NCBI GenBank assembly: GCA_020073145.1
Contig: JAIQFS010000052.1
Location: forward strand, 1 to 64,000
Source of the DNA: Terriglobia bacterium
GTDB lineage: Bacteria; Acidobacteriota; Terriglobia; Bryobacterales; Bryobacteraceae
Length of the DNA stretch: 64,000 bases
Direction: 5' to 3'
A program made the translations under genes and the position numbers. The notes beneath the pieces were generated by a model that saw nothing but the letters and a program-made list of their open reading frames with translations, searched no databases and was not told the origin of the DNA. Shown here in pieces: positions 36,434-44,600 of this stretch. Positions within the stretch are counted from its first letter, which is position 1. Each line of letters opens with the position of its first letter.

Positions 36434-37171
36434 ATTTTGCGCTTCTTCGTCTCGGCGGCTCGTCTCCACTGCCCGGTCGGCACGCCTGAGGTACGCAGCC
36501 GATAAAGGAAGAACCAAGAGAAACAGATGCCCACGAGTGACGCGCCAACTCGATCCCGGTTAAATCGGCGTAGTGTGGCCCTTGCCTTCGAACAGAACGA
36601 CGATTTGCCCCTCTTTCGACTAAGGCTCACCTCCACTGGCTCGGGGAGCCTTATAGCCCCATGGGTGGGGCATAACCTCACAACTGAGCCAAAAATCAAA
36701 AAGGTTCGACTGTGCTTTCGATCACAAAAACTGGGGCTTGATGGCAGAGGAGCGTGTAATTCACGAAAAATGTATCTTGACTGGATTCATAGAAACTAGT
36801 AATTTCTTTCATTCAAGGAACGTGCAACCACACGTTCTGACTTAGTGGGATTTCCCGATCAGCTCTAAGTAAGGCCGACGTTCATCACGCCTGAACCAGC
36901 GGCGGCGTAGTCGCGCGCCCGCGGCAGACACACGGTTCGCGCGGGTAGTGTGACTGGCAACTGGCGTGGCGCATGGCGCGAGTGTGCCGGCCCGCTTGTT
37001 AGAACGATCCAGCAGGTCCCCCGGTAGTTACTTCGGGAAGCAGACAGGAGAGGTGTGTCGGTGAGATGAAACGCGTAACCAGAGACCGCAGGCTGCAGGC
37101 CAGTCTCGTCGCGCTGTGTGCCTCAGGTGGCAATCTCCACGTGCGCTTCTTGAGGATCTGAGGAATCCTGT
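36434..37171. other. 738-base stretch without a recognisable gene
   Basis: Short frames exist on both strands (a 90-codon plus-strand frame at 36527-36799, for example), but none has family-like composition, a good ribosome binding site or sequence I recognise. The middle part (about 36680-36840) is clearly more AT-rich than its surroundings. The last ~40 bases hold the leader of the next gene, with GAGGA near 37158. No tRNA fold or clear terminator was found. It may be a decayed insertion or a boundary of the accessory region. Confidence 0.4.
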
Positions 37172-37417
37172 ATGGACGCCGAGGATCTTGAACTGCTTAA
37201 GGCTAGCATCGGGCGCGTGGTTGTCCTCCGTTGCACAGATGGCGAAGTGCTTGTAGCCGAAATCCACTCGGTCTCGGAAGAGGACCAGGACATCATCTAC
37301 GACGTGGTTACCTCAAACCGACCGGATACATATCGAAACACGGGCGAAAAAGCCGCGTATCTCATCCCCATCAGTGAAGTGATCTCTGTGGAGCCATGGC
37401 ACGGAGAGCAGCGATGA
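37172..37417 (+). CDS. Small conserved acidic protein of unknown function
   Basis: An 81-residue soluble protein rich in Asp and Glu ('MDAEDLELLKASIGRVVVLRCTDGEVLVAEI', 'VSEEDQDIIYDVVTSNR'). Its beta-strand pattern resembles an Sm-like or SH3-like barrel of the kind seen in small acidobacterial proteins. There is no signal peptide. It is preceded by GAGGA about eight bases before the ATG, and its stop overlaps the start of the TonB-TPR gene (ATGA), so the two are translationally coupled. Function unknown. Confidence 0.65.
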   Translation: MDAEDLELLKASIGRVVVLRCTDGEVLVAEIHSVSEEDQDIIYDVVTSNRPDTYRNTGEKAAYLIPISEVISVEPWHGEQR

Positions 37418-38304
37418 ATCTCGTGGTCACTCGGGTGGTCTTACTTGCGGCGATGTGCGCGATGTCATCGTCCGGCCAAGTAAGGATAGCGCCCGGAATA
37501 GCTGAAAATCTCTTGGCCGAGAAAAGCGATCCGGTTTATCCCGCGCTGGCGAAGCAGACGAAAACCCAGGGCACCGTCAAGATCGACATCACCGTATCCG
37601 AGACCGGCGCGGTTGTTTCGACGAAACTGATCGGCGGTCATCCGCTGCTGGTAACTGCCGCCATCGATGCTGTGAAGAAGCGGAAGTATACGCCGTACAT
37701 GGCGGGTGGAAAAGCGACATCTTTCGTCACGACGGTCGAGATCCCGTTTTCTGTGGGTATCCCGAAGGATGAATACGACCGCCAGCAGGCGGTGAGCGAC
37801 AGGTACTTCAAGCTGGAAGACAAATGCAGGGGCTTGCTCCAGGCGAGCAAATGGGAAGATGCTGAGCAGGCATGCAGAGATGCTCTCCCCTTGGCACAGC
37901 AACTCGGCGATCACCAGGGCCTAACCAAGATGGGTGCGTACGAGCATGTCGGCTATGCTCTGCTGGGCCAGCAGCGGTACGGGGACGCCCTGGAGTATTA
38001 TAGCCGTGCGTTCGAGTTTGCGCAGTCGAGCCTGAAGGAGACGGATGCTGAACTGGGCTACGCCTACCGGAATCTCGCGATGGCCAACCATGGTCTCCGC
38101 AACCTGGATAAGGCGCGGGAGTTGTACAGGAAAGCGGAGGCAATCTTGCAACTCGCCCATGAAAACATCGATAGCGCGGACCTGAAGCAGCGATACGAAA
38201 CCGCACTTAAGGAAATCCTCAAGTACCATCTGTTGGCCGCCGAAGAAGCGGGCGATTCAGCGGAGGTGCAAGATATCAAGAAGCGGCTGGAGACGAAGCC
38301 CTGA
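37414..38304 (+). CDS. TonB C-terminal domain protein with TPR repeats
   Basis: A 296-residue exported protein with signal peptide 'MNLVVTRVVLLAAMCAMSSSGQ'. A TonB-C domain covers about residues 35-110 ('DPVYPALAKQTKTQGTVKIDITVSETGAVVSTKLIGGHPLLVTAAIDAVKKRKYTPYM' in its strands and helices). A tetratricopeptide region lies at about 125-230 ('AYEHVGYALLGQQRYGDALEYYSRAFEFAQSSL', 'RNLAMANHGLRNLDKARELYRKAEAIL'). In acidobacteria such soluble TonB-C/TPR proteins are frequent and lack the membrane anchor of true TonB. I start at the ATG overlapping the upstream stop, not 18 bases earlier. Confidence 0.78.
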   Translation: MNLVVTRVVLLAAMCAMSSSGQVRIAPGIAENLLAEKSDPVYPALAKQTKTQGTVKIDITVSETGAVVSTKLIGGHPLLVTAAIDAVKKRKYTPYMAGGKATSFVTTVEIPFSVGIPKDEYDRQQAVSDRYFKLEDKCRGLLQASKWEDAEQACRDALPLAQQLGDHQGLTKMGAYEHVGYALLGQQRYGDALEYYSRAFEFAQSSLKETDAELGYAYRNLAMANHGLRNLDKARELYRKAEAILQLAHENIDSADLKQRYETALKEILKYHLLAAEEAGDSAEVQDIKKRLETKP

Positions 38305-38397
38305 AATCCGGTTCCCATGTGGGAGCCACAGTAGAATCAGTGCTCCCGCGAGAAAGCGCCGATGAGCAGTAGCGCCTCGGCGCTCCACCGGCCGCCG

Positions 38398-38703
38398 TCA
38401 CCGTCGCCAGGCCCGCACTTCGCAGGCATGGCAGCAGTACTGGCGATCGCTTCTGCCGTCGCTCCGCGGGAACCATCGCCCGCACTTCGGCGCCGGGCAC
38501 TTGGCGCAGGCGATCATGCCGGCGATCTCCTCGGCGAATCTCTGCCAGATGGCGTCGATGAGCCTCACGGGCCGGTGGCAGAGGGTGAACTGAGATAGTC
38601 CTTCGCCGGGCGGGGCGATCAGCTCGAAGCGGCCGCCGGCCATCTTTTCCGTTACCCTCCGGGCCAGATGTTCTCGCGCCAGGCGGAATAGCTCTCTGGG
38701 CAA
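38398..38703 (-). pseudogene. C-terminal fragment of a CGNR-like zinc-finger protein
   Basis: The frame gives 101 residues that end in a zinc-finger-like block: 'CAKCPAPKCGRWFPRSDGRSDRQYCCHACEVRAWRR'-type spacing of Cys residues in its last ~35 positions. It is preceded by 'LIDAIWQRFAEEIAGMIA', which resembles the helix before the finger in CGNR/abiEi-like and related acidobacterial proteins. Its apparent TTG start coincides with the point where an RHS gene fragment begins on the other strand. The N-terminal part of the gene therefore looks lost at that junction. I treat it as a truncated gene. Confidence 0.5.
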
Positions 38704-38704
38704 A

Positions 38705-39139
38705 ATGCACCTTCACCAGAACGTTTACTCGGCGGATACGTTCAACAACCTCACGGACACGTACGAGTATGACTACGGCGACACTACCGGCTCGCCGGGA
38801 CCGCTGCTGAAACACGTTCACACCAACTACGTGACGGACTCCGGGTACACGCAGACGCCGGTTCATCTGGAAAGTTTAGTATCCAGTCAGACCATCGATG
38901 GCGGCGGGGCGGTGCTCTCCCAGACCCAATACTGTCACGACGAGGCCACGCCCTCGGGCGGCACGGCATCGATCCCCAGTTGCGGCGCCGCCGGGTCGCA
39001 GCGCGGCAATGCCACAACCGTGCAGCGCTGGCGCAATATTGATGGGCTATGGCTGAACACCGCCACAAAGTACGATGCCAACGGGAATCCCATTTCCGTC
39101 CAGACTCCCCTCGGTCACACCACTACCAGCACCTACACC
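38705..39139 (+). pseudogene. Internal fragment of an RHS-repeat protein gene
   Basis: About 145 codons of RHS/YD-repeat sequence ('NNLTDTYEYDYGDTTGSPGPLLKHVHTNYV', 'GNATTVQRWRNIDGLWLNTATKYDANGNPISVQTPLGHTTTSTYT'). They match in pattern the stretch near residues 630-800 of the complete RHS protein encoded on the minus strand further right. The 5' side ends at the zinc-finger fragment and the 3' side is cut by the left end of an IS66 element (GTAAGCG... from 39140). It lacks signal peptide, core and toxin tip. It is the remnant of a second RHS gene on the opposite strand. Confidence 0.75.
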
Positions 39140-39196
39140 GTAAGCGTCTGAGGAACCCATCTTGAGCCGGTGCTGGAGATGGCCGAAGATGGCAGC

Positions 39197-39513
39197 ATGG
39201 GAAAAGAGACGGAGCGGTCTGCCGAGATGCGGCGGGTGTTGGAGGAGTACGCCGGCGGCGGATTGAGCCGGCGCGAGAGTTTTGTCAGCAGCGTGGCATC
39301 GCTTTGACGACCTTCGATTACTGGCGGCGGGCGCAGGCCGCCAAGCCGCGGAAGCAAGCGCGGCGGCCGCGCCTGGTGGCCGTTAAAGTGGCCGGCGCGG
39401 AAGCGGCGGCGGACTTCCGGCTGAGTCTGGCGAACGGACGGCGCATCGAATGCTCGTGGCGGTTTGCCGATGCGGAGCTGGCGCGTTTGATTCGGATCGC
39501 CGAAAGAGCCTGA
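39197..39513 (+). pseudogene. tnpA: IS66 TnpA, frameshifted
   Basis: The first frame encodes 'MGKETERSAEMRRVLEEYAGGGLSRRE' and then runs to a stop at 39307. The expected continuation 'FCQQRGIALTTFDYWRRAQ...' with 'RRIECSWRFADAELARLIRIAERA' is in another frame that ends at 39513. The break is at GAGAG (39275-39279): removing two bases restores 'SRREFCQQRG'. A two-base duplication is the simplest cause. TnpA is the small HTH-like accessory protein of IS66. Confidence 0.7.
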
Positions 39514-39863
39514 TGTTCGGGCTGGGGCTGGGGACCCGGATCTACATCGCGGTGGAAGGCGTCGACATGCGCAAGGGATTCGAAGGCCTGCACGGGTTGG
39601 TGCGCGATCATCTGGGCGAAGATCCGTTGAGCGGACACTTGTTCTTGTTCACCAATAAGACGAAGACGCGATTGAAAGCCCTGGTGTGGGACGGCAGCGG
39701 ATTATGGGTGTGCGCGAAACGTCTCGAAAAAGGGCGTTTTCGGTGGCCAGAAGCGGACAACGTGCGCAGCGTGACGATGCGGGCTGAAGAGTTGGCGATG
39801 CTGGTGAACGGGCTGGACTGGAAGCAAACCCAGCCGCGCGCATGGTATCGCAAGAACTCGTGA
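39513..39863 (+). CDS. tnpB: IS66 family TnpB accessory protein
   Basis: A complete 116-residue IS66 Orf2. It carries 'RIYIAVEGVDMRKGFEGLHGLVRDHLGEDPLSGHLFLFTNKTKTRLKALVWDGSGLWVCAKRLEKGRF' in the usual order. TnpB is needed for IS66 transposition, but its mechanism is unknown. Its ATG shares one base with the tnpA stop (TGATG), the standard coupling in this family. It is the only intact gene of the element. Confidence 0.9.
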   Translation: MFGLGLGTRIYIAVEGVDMRKGFEGLHGLVRDHLGEDPLSGHLFLFTNKTKTRLKALVWDGSGLWVCAKRLEKGRFRWPEADNVRSVTMRAEELAMLVNGLDWKQTQPRAWYRKNS

Positions 39864-39914
39864 AAAAGGTCTGGAACATTTTCGCGAGTTCGCGTACTAA
39901 GAGGCATCCCCTCT

Positions 39915-41150
39915 ATGGCGGCCTTCGATCCACAGGCGCACATTGCGGTGCTGGAACGCGAGTTGCAGTGGGCGCACCTGAAGATTCAAGTGCTCGAGGA
40001 ACGGCTGCGGCAACGGCGGATTCAGGTGTTGGGTCCGCGGAGTGAAACGCTGAGCGATCTGCAGCTGGAGCTGCTGGCCGAGGAAGAGCCCAGCGCCACG
40101 CGCGATGAAGTGGAGGCCGAAGCGGGGCGCGAACCGGTTCCACAAAGGCCCGCGCGCGAACGCAGACCGCATCCGGGGCGGCGCGCGTTACCGGAGAACC
40201 TGCCGCGCATCGAGCACGTGGTTCGGTGTGCCGAGCCGAACTGCAAAAGGTGCGGTGCGGAAACCTCGATCATCGGTTACGACGAGAGCGAAATGCTGGA
40301 TGTCGAACCGGCGCGCTACTTCGTGCGCGTCACCAAGCGCGAAAAACGCGCGTGCGGGAAGTGCGCCACGATGGCGATGGCGGAGTTGGCGCCGCGCATC
40401 GTGGAAAAGGGCTTGGCGAGCGACGTGGGGGTGGGCGAGTTACTGCAGCCGGTGGTCGCAGTCATGCGGCAGGACCTGCTGCGGGCCTCCTATTTACAGG
40501 CCGACGAAACCACCGTGCCGGTTCAAATGCACGACAAACGCGGCGCCGATCATCAGGCCTACTTGTGGCAATACGGCCAGCCGGGCGGCGAAACGGTCTT
40601 CGAGTTTCAGTTGGGCCGCGGACGCGAGGGTCCGCGCAAGTTCCTTGGTCAGCGGGAAGGCATATTGCAAACCGACGGCTATCAAGCCTATGACGATGTC
40701 GGCGGAGAGAAGCTGGTACACGTGGGCTGTTGGGCACACGCGCGGCGGAAGTTCGTCGATGCGGTGAAGGTCAATCCAAAAGATGCAGAGGCGATCAAGA
40801 TGGTCACACGCATGGACGCCTTGTTCCTGGTGGATCGTCAGGCACGCCAGCAGCAGTCGAGCGTCGAAGAGCGTCTGGCGTTACGCCGCGAGCACGCCGA
40901 CTCTTGGGCCACCGAGATTCATGACCAGTGCGTGTCCCTACGGAGAGCGGCGCTTCCGAAAAGCGCGCTGGGCCAGGCGGTGAACTACACCTTAAATATG
41001 TGGCCGAAACTGCGGCGCTGTTTCGACTATGCCGAAGTCGAGCTGTCCAACAACCTGGCCGAGAACTCGATGCGGCCGGTTGCGCTGGGCCGCAAGAACT
41101 GGCTGCACGTGGGCAGCGCCCCTGCGCGCTGGGCCGCCTCCCGAAACTAA
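39915..41150 (+). pseudogene. tnpC: IS66 transposase TnpC with internal deletion and truncated end
   Basis: At 411 residues this is about 100 shorter than normal IS66 transposases. An N-terminal coiled coil, the zinc-binding block ('CKRCGAE', 'CGKC') and the DDE core with Asp197 ('YLQADETTVPV') and Asp254 ('LQTDGYQAY') and Glu in 'LAENSMRPV' are present. Between 'EKGLASD' (170) and 'VGVGELLQPVVAVMRQ' the usual ~35-residue block with 'HLPLYRQ' and 'SRATMDGWV' is missing, in frame, near base 40425. After 'NWLHVGSA' the sequence leaves the family and stops. Probably inactive. Confidence 0.8.
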
Positions 41151-41164
41151 CCTGGGTTGGTCGG

Positions 41165-41275
41165 ACGGATACGCTGGAGAGCATTGAGAAACTGCCGCCC
41201 GGTCAGCAGACCGTGCTGCTGCGAACGATTGACACGTTCCTGGAGAACGCCGCGCTGAAGTCAGCGCGGCGGTGA
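41165..41275 (+). pseudogene. C-terminal remnant resembling an XRE-type regulator
   Basis: The frame following the broken IS66 end encodes 'DTLESIEKLPPGQQTVLLRTIDTFLENAALK' before stopping. This is a pattern common at the C-termini of small XRE-family helix-turn-helix regulators (conserved LPxxQQxxLLRxID). The helix-turn-helix itself is absent. The fragment was probably joined to the IS66 by the deletion that removed the right end of the element. Confidence 0.4.
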
Positions 41276-41364
41276 AGGGGGCGATTTCTCAGCGGGGATT
41301 ACGAGAGGACTGTCACCAGGATTCCAGTTTTGGGCTTCATTCCGTTCTGGCTCCTGCCATCTCC

Positions 41365-41640
41365 CTATGAAACGAAAAACCTGTCGATTAGTTCCTCCAA
41401 CATCTGTCCTTGCTCGTTTGGAGAGTAGTTCTTGTCAAAACCAACAGATGCCAGTTGTGTGGTTAAGCAATCCCTCAGTTGCTCAGCCTGGGCGCGACTC
41501 AGTCGGATGGTCACCCTGCGGCCAGGCTCGCCTTCCTGGATTCTGAGCGGGCCAGCGAGCGATTCGTCGCGCGAGACAAGTTCTTTGAGATATTTCAGCT
41601 CGTCCGCGGACAGCTGAAACTGGTGGGTTTCTTCCATCAT
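41365..41640 (-). CDS. Putative immunity protein for the adjacent RHS toxin
   Basis: A 91-residue soluble protein ('FQLSADELKYLKELVSRDESLAGPLRIQEGEPGRRVTIRLSRAQAEQLRDCL', 'ASVGFDKNYSPNEQGQMLEELIDRFF' in its helices and strands). It has no signal peptide and begins eight bases after the RHS stop on the same strand. Small, acidic-to-neutral, cytosolic proteins encoded directly behind an RHS or CDI toxin tip are usually its immunity protein. Similar small proteins with 'LSADEL...LRDCLT' layout occur behind other predicted secreted toxins. Function is inferred from context; I cannot name a Pfam family. Confidence 0.55.
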   Translation of the reverse strand: MMEETHQFQLSADELKYLKELVSRDESLAGPLRIQEGEPGRRVTIRLSRAQAEQLRDCLTTQLASVGFDKNYSPNEQGQMLEELIDRFFVS

Positions 41641-41648
41641 TGCTGTGC

Positions 41649-44600
41649 CTAATGCGCGCCTGCTCCTGACTCTGGATTCACAGAGACAATGTTACCGGTC
41701 TGTGGATTAACGATTACGCGGGCGTCCTTGCCCGTAAAGACTTGAAAGGGGCGCCCTTGTTGATCCACACCGCTTACGATCTTTTTGGGATTCCTAAGTG
41801 CGTCGAGGATGGCTTCAGGCCTGGTCCCAGCACGTTTCGCGCTGTCTCCGATTACCCTATCGATGCCGTGAGACGTGAAGCCATTAATCCTCGTGCCGTT
41901 CTGGGCAACGATGCCTCCCTCCTCCGCCGCTAATCCCGCTTCGCCCGGAGGTCCGATTGGGATAACCCCACACAAAACACCAGGAGCGCAAGGGCTCAGC
42001 GCTTCCTGGGCGACGCCTAAAAGGAACTTGGTAGCAGCGCGGTCCGCACTGATCACCTGCTGATCAGTCCCGTTCTTGGCGATCTCTGCTGGCGTCTGTC
42101 CATTGATGGTGAAGCCGTGCGCCTGTGCAAGGCTGCTCCTAGCATCATCAGCTTGTTCCTTTACCGTCTGAGTGAGTCCGATCGCATGCGCGGCGCACCA
42201 CAACCAGCCGTGCTCCTCTTTATCAACCGTGCAATGCCCGTCTGGATCAGATCCTCGGAGTGGGTTATTCCGGCCGTACGTATACAAGTTGAGTGTTTGC
42301 GGATTCGCAAAATCAGCGTACGGGACCGGCTGTGGAGTCGACGACCAGTCCGGGCTGGTAAATCTCCCCTGCGCGCCTGAGAAGTACCTGGCCCCGAAGT
42401 AATCGAGGCCCGTCTCGGCATCGCGTTCTTTGCCGGTAAACCGAATCCCCGAACTGTGAGCGGTCGGGTAGCAACTCGGCCGCCCATCCGTGCCGGCGAA
42501 CAAATCGCCTCCGAACGGCAGGTAGTCGAAACAATACTTCTGCGCACCCGAGTTGTCCGTTATCAGGCGTGTGGAACCGAGATGATCCACACTCACGTAC
42601 AGCGTGCCGGTATCCGTATTTTGCCCGCCATACTCGGCCGCCAGGTTACCCATGGCGTCGTACACATAGGTGGTGACCGTTCCGTTCACGTTCTTGCTCA
42701 CTCGATTCCCGTCGCCGTCATAGGCGTACGTCGTGGCCACGCCCAGCGCGTCCGTCTCCGACGTCATCCGGCTCTCCGCATCGAAGCACGAGGTCCTCAG
42801 CATCGCCACGCCCGGCATCGTGGTGGCCGCGCACGCCGCTCGCACGGTGCTCCCGGCTGAAGCGGGGATGCCGATCTCATTTCCCGCCCCGTCGTACGCC
42901 CAATTGTTGATTCGATTGTTCGCCGAAAACCAACTGGCTCCCTGCGGCGTTTCGATGGTCGGCGCGGAAATCCGGCTGGTGTCGTAGTAGGCCAAGTACC
43001 AGTTCCCATTCTGATCATAGCCGTAATTCTGCAGCGTGGCCCCGTTCTCCTGCAGGGCGCCTTGCGTGTTCGAAGGCCCCGCGAGGCGATTCAGCGCGTC
43101 GTACACGTAATTCTGCGTCCAGGTCTGGGACCCGCGCGTGATCGTCTGGCTCGCCAGGTTGCCGTTGTTCTGCCCGGTCGTGTATCCGAACCCCAGCGTC
43201 AATAGACCTCCGGCCTGCATTTGCAACGGTTGCAGTCGGTTGTTGTACATCCACGTCTCGGTCACGGTGTTGCCCAACCGCAGCGACGAAATGGCCGCGT
43301 GCGCCGCGTATTGGATCGGGTTCGAACACGTGTCGGGCTGCCCGCTCGAACAGGAGCCGCCGCCATACTGAGTCGTGGCGCCGTTCACTCCCATGACGCG
43401 CCCGCCAATCTCGAAGAAATACGAGATGCCTCGCCCGGATGGGTATGTTTCGCGCGTCAGCCCGTCCGCAAAATTGTACGTGTAGCCGAACGGGTAGGTC
43501 TGGCCTGCGGTGGTTTGGGTGCTGGAAAGGGTGCGGCCCAATTGGTCATACGTATAAGCGGTGCCGGATTCCGAGGAACTCACCGACGTGAGATGGCCAA
43601 TCGACGGGGCCGCCGGAGAGCCGCCGCACGGTCCGTCGTAGCAGTACGTCACGGTGGGCGTGCCGTCGCTGTAGCTCTTGGTCAGCACGCGATCCAAGAC
43701 ATCGTAAGTATACGTTGTCTGGATGCTGCTCGACGACTCGGCCGCGGCCACCTTGGTCGAGAGGTTCCCGTTGGCGTCATACGTGTAGCAAGCGCTGACC
43801 GGCCCCGGGCTGCCATTGCACGCCGCAATCTGGCCGACCTCCGGATTGCTTGCCCAGACCAATTCCTTTAGCGAATTGTACCCGAAGCTCCGTGCCTGTG
43901 AACCCCTGACGACACTGGTCAAATCGTCCTGTGCATCATATCCATAGGTAGTCGTCACCGGCGATCCAGTGGGATCTTCCACCACTTGCCGGATGCGCCC
44001 CAGCGCGTCCGCCTGTTGCTGCGTCTTCTTGCCCGCGGGGTCCGTGTGCAAGACCGTGTCGCCAGTCCAGACGAAGCTTTCCGCCGACCCATCCGCATAC
44101 GCGATGTTGACCTTCCGATTCTGCCCGTCGTAGCTGTAGGTAGTCACGTTCGAATCGGCGCCCCCGTAACCGGGATTATGGACCTTCCAGGCGCGGCCCA
44201 GTGCATCCAATTCAGTCAACGTGATGACGGTTCCTTGCGCCGTTGCGAGCTGGGTCTGCACGGTCCTCCCCAGCGCATCGGCGACCGAGGAGGAATGAAT
44301 CCCGTTAGAATCGTTGTCTCGATATTGATCCTTTTGAACGGAGACGGTCCGCGCATCGGGATACCCATAGGTCGTTTGGTTCTCAAGCCCGATACCTTGC
44401 GCCCGCACCAGCTGAGTCAGGCGGTTCAAGGGGTCGTTGAAACTAGGGGCTGTGACTGTGCCATTGGGGTCTTGGATCCGTGTCGGTTTTCCCAGATCGC
44501 AATCGTAGGTGTAGGTTGTCTGCTCATTGAGTGCATTCGTCACGGTGTGCGGGAAAGCGTACCGGCTCCCGCAACCGTCATAGGTAGCCACGGTCGAGTA

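Larger units (their letters stand above)
39140..41150 (+). mobile_element. Decayed IS66-family element
   Basis: Three genes in the usual IS66 order (tnpA, tnpB, tnpC) follow a left end that reads GTAAGCGTCTGAGG, typical of this family. The element interrupts an RHS gene fragment. tnpA has a frameshift, tnpC lacks an internal block and its C-terminus. No matching right inverted repeat (ending CGCTTAC) is found in the following 400 bases. The right end is therefore deleted and the element should be immobile by itself. Without a right end, target duplication cannot be tested. Confidence 0.75.

Noticed and set aside
36700-36720. GGTTCGACT, resembling a tRNA T-arm
   Set aside because: No acceptor, D-arm or anticodon stem could be paired around it.
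36527-36799. 90-codon plus-strand frame
   Set aside because: No ribosome binding site, atypical composition and no recognisable sequence; treated as non-coding.
37141-37172. AGGAT-CTGAGGA-ATCCT hairpin that would hide the ribosome binding site of the small acidic protein
   Set aside because: Only a five-base stem; too weak to claim as a regulatory RNA structure without further support.
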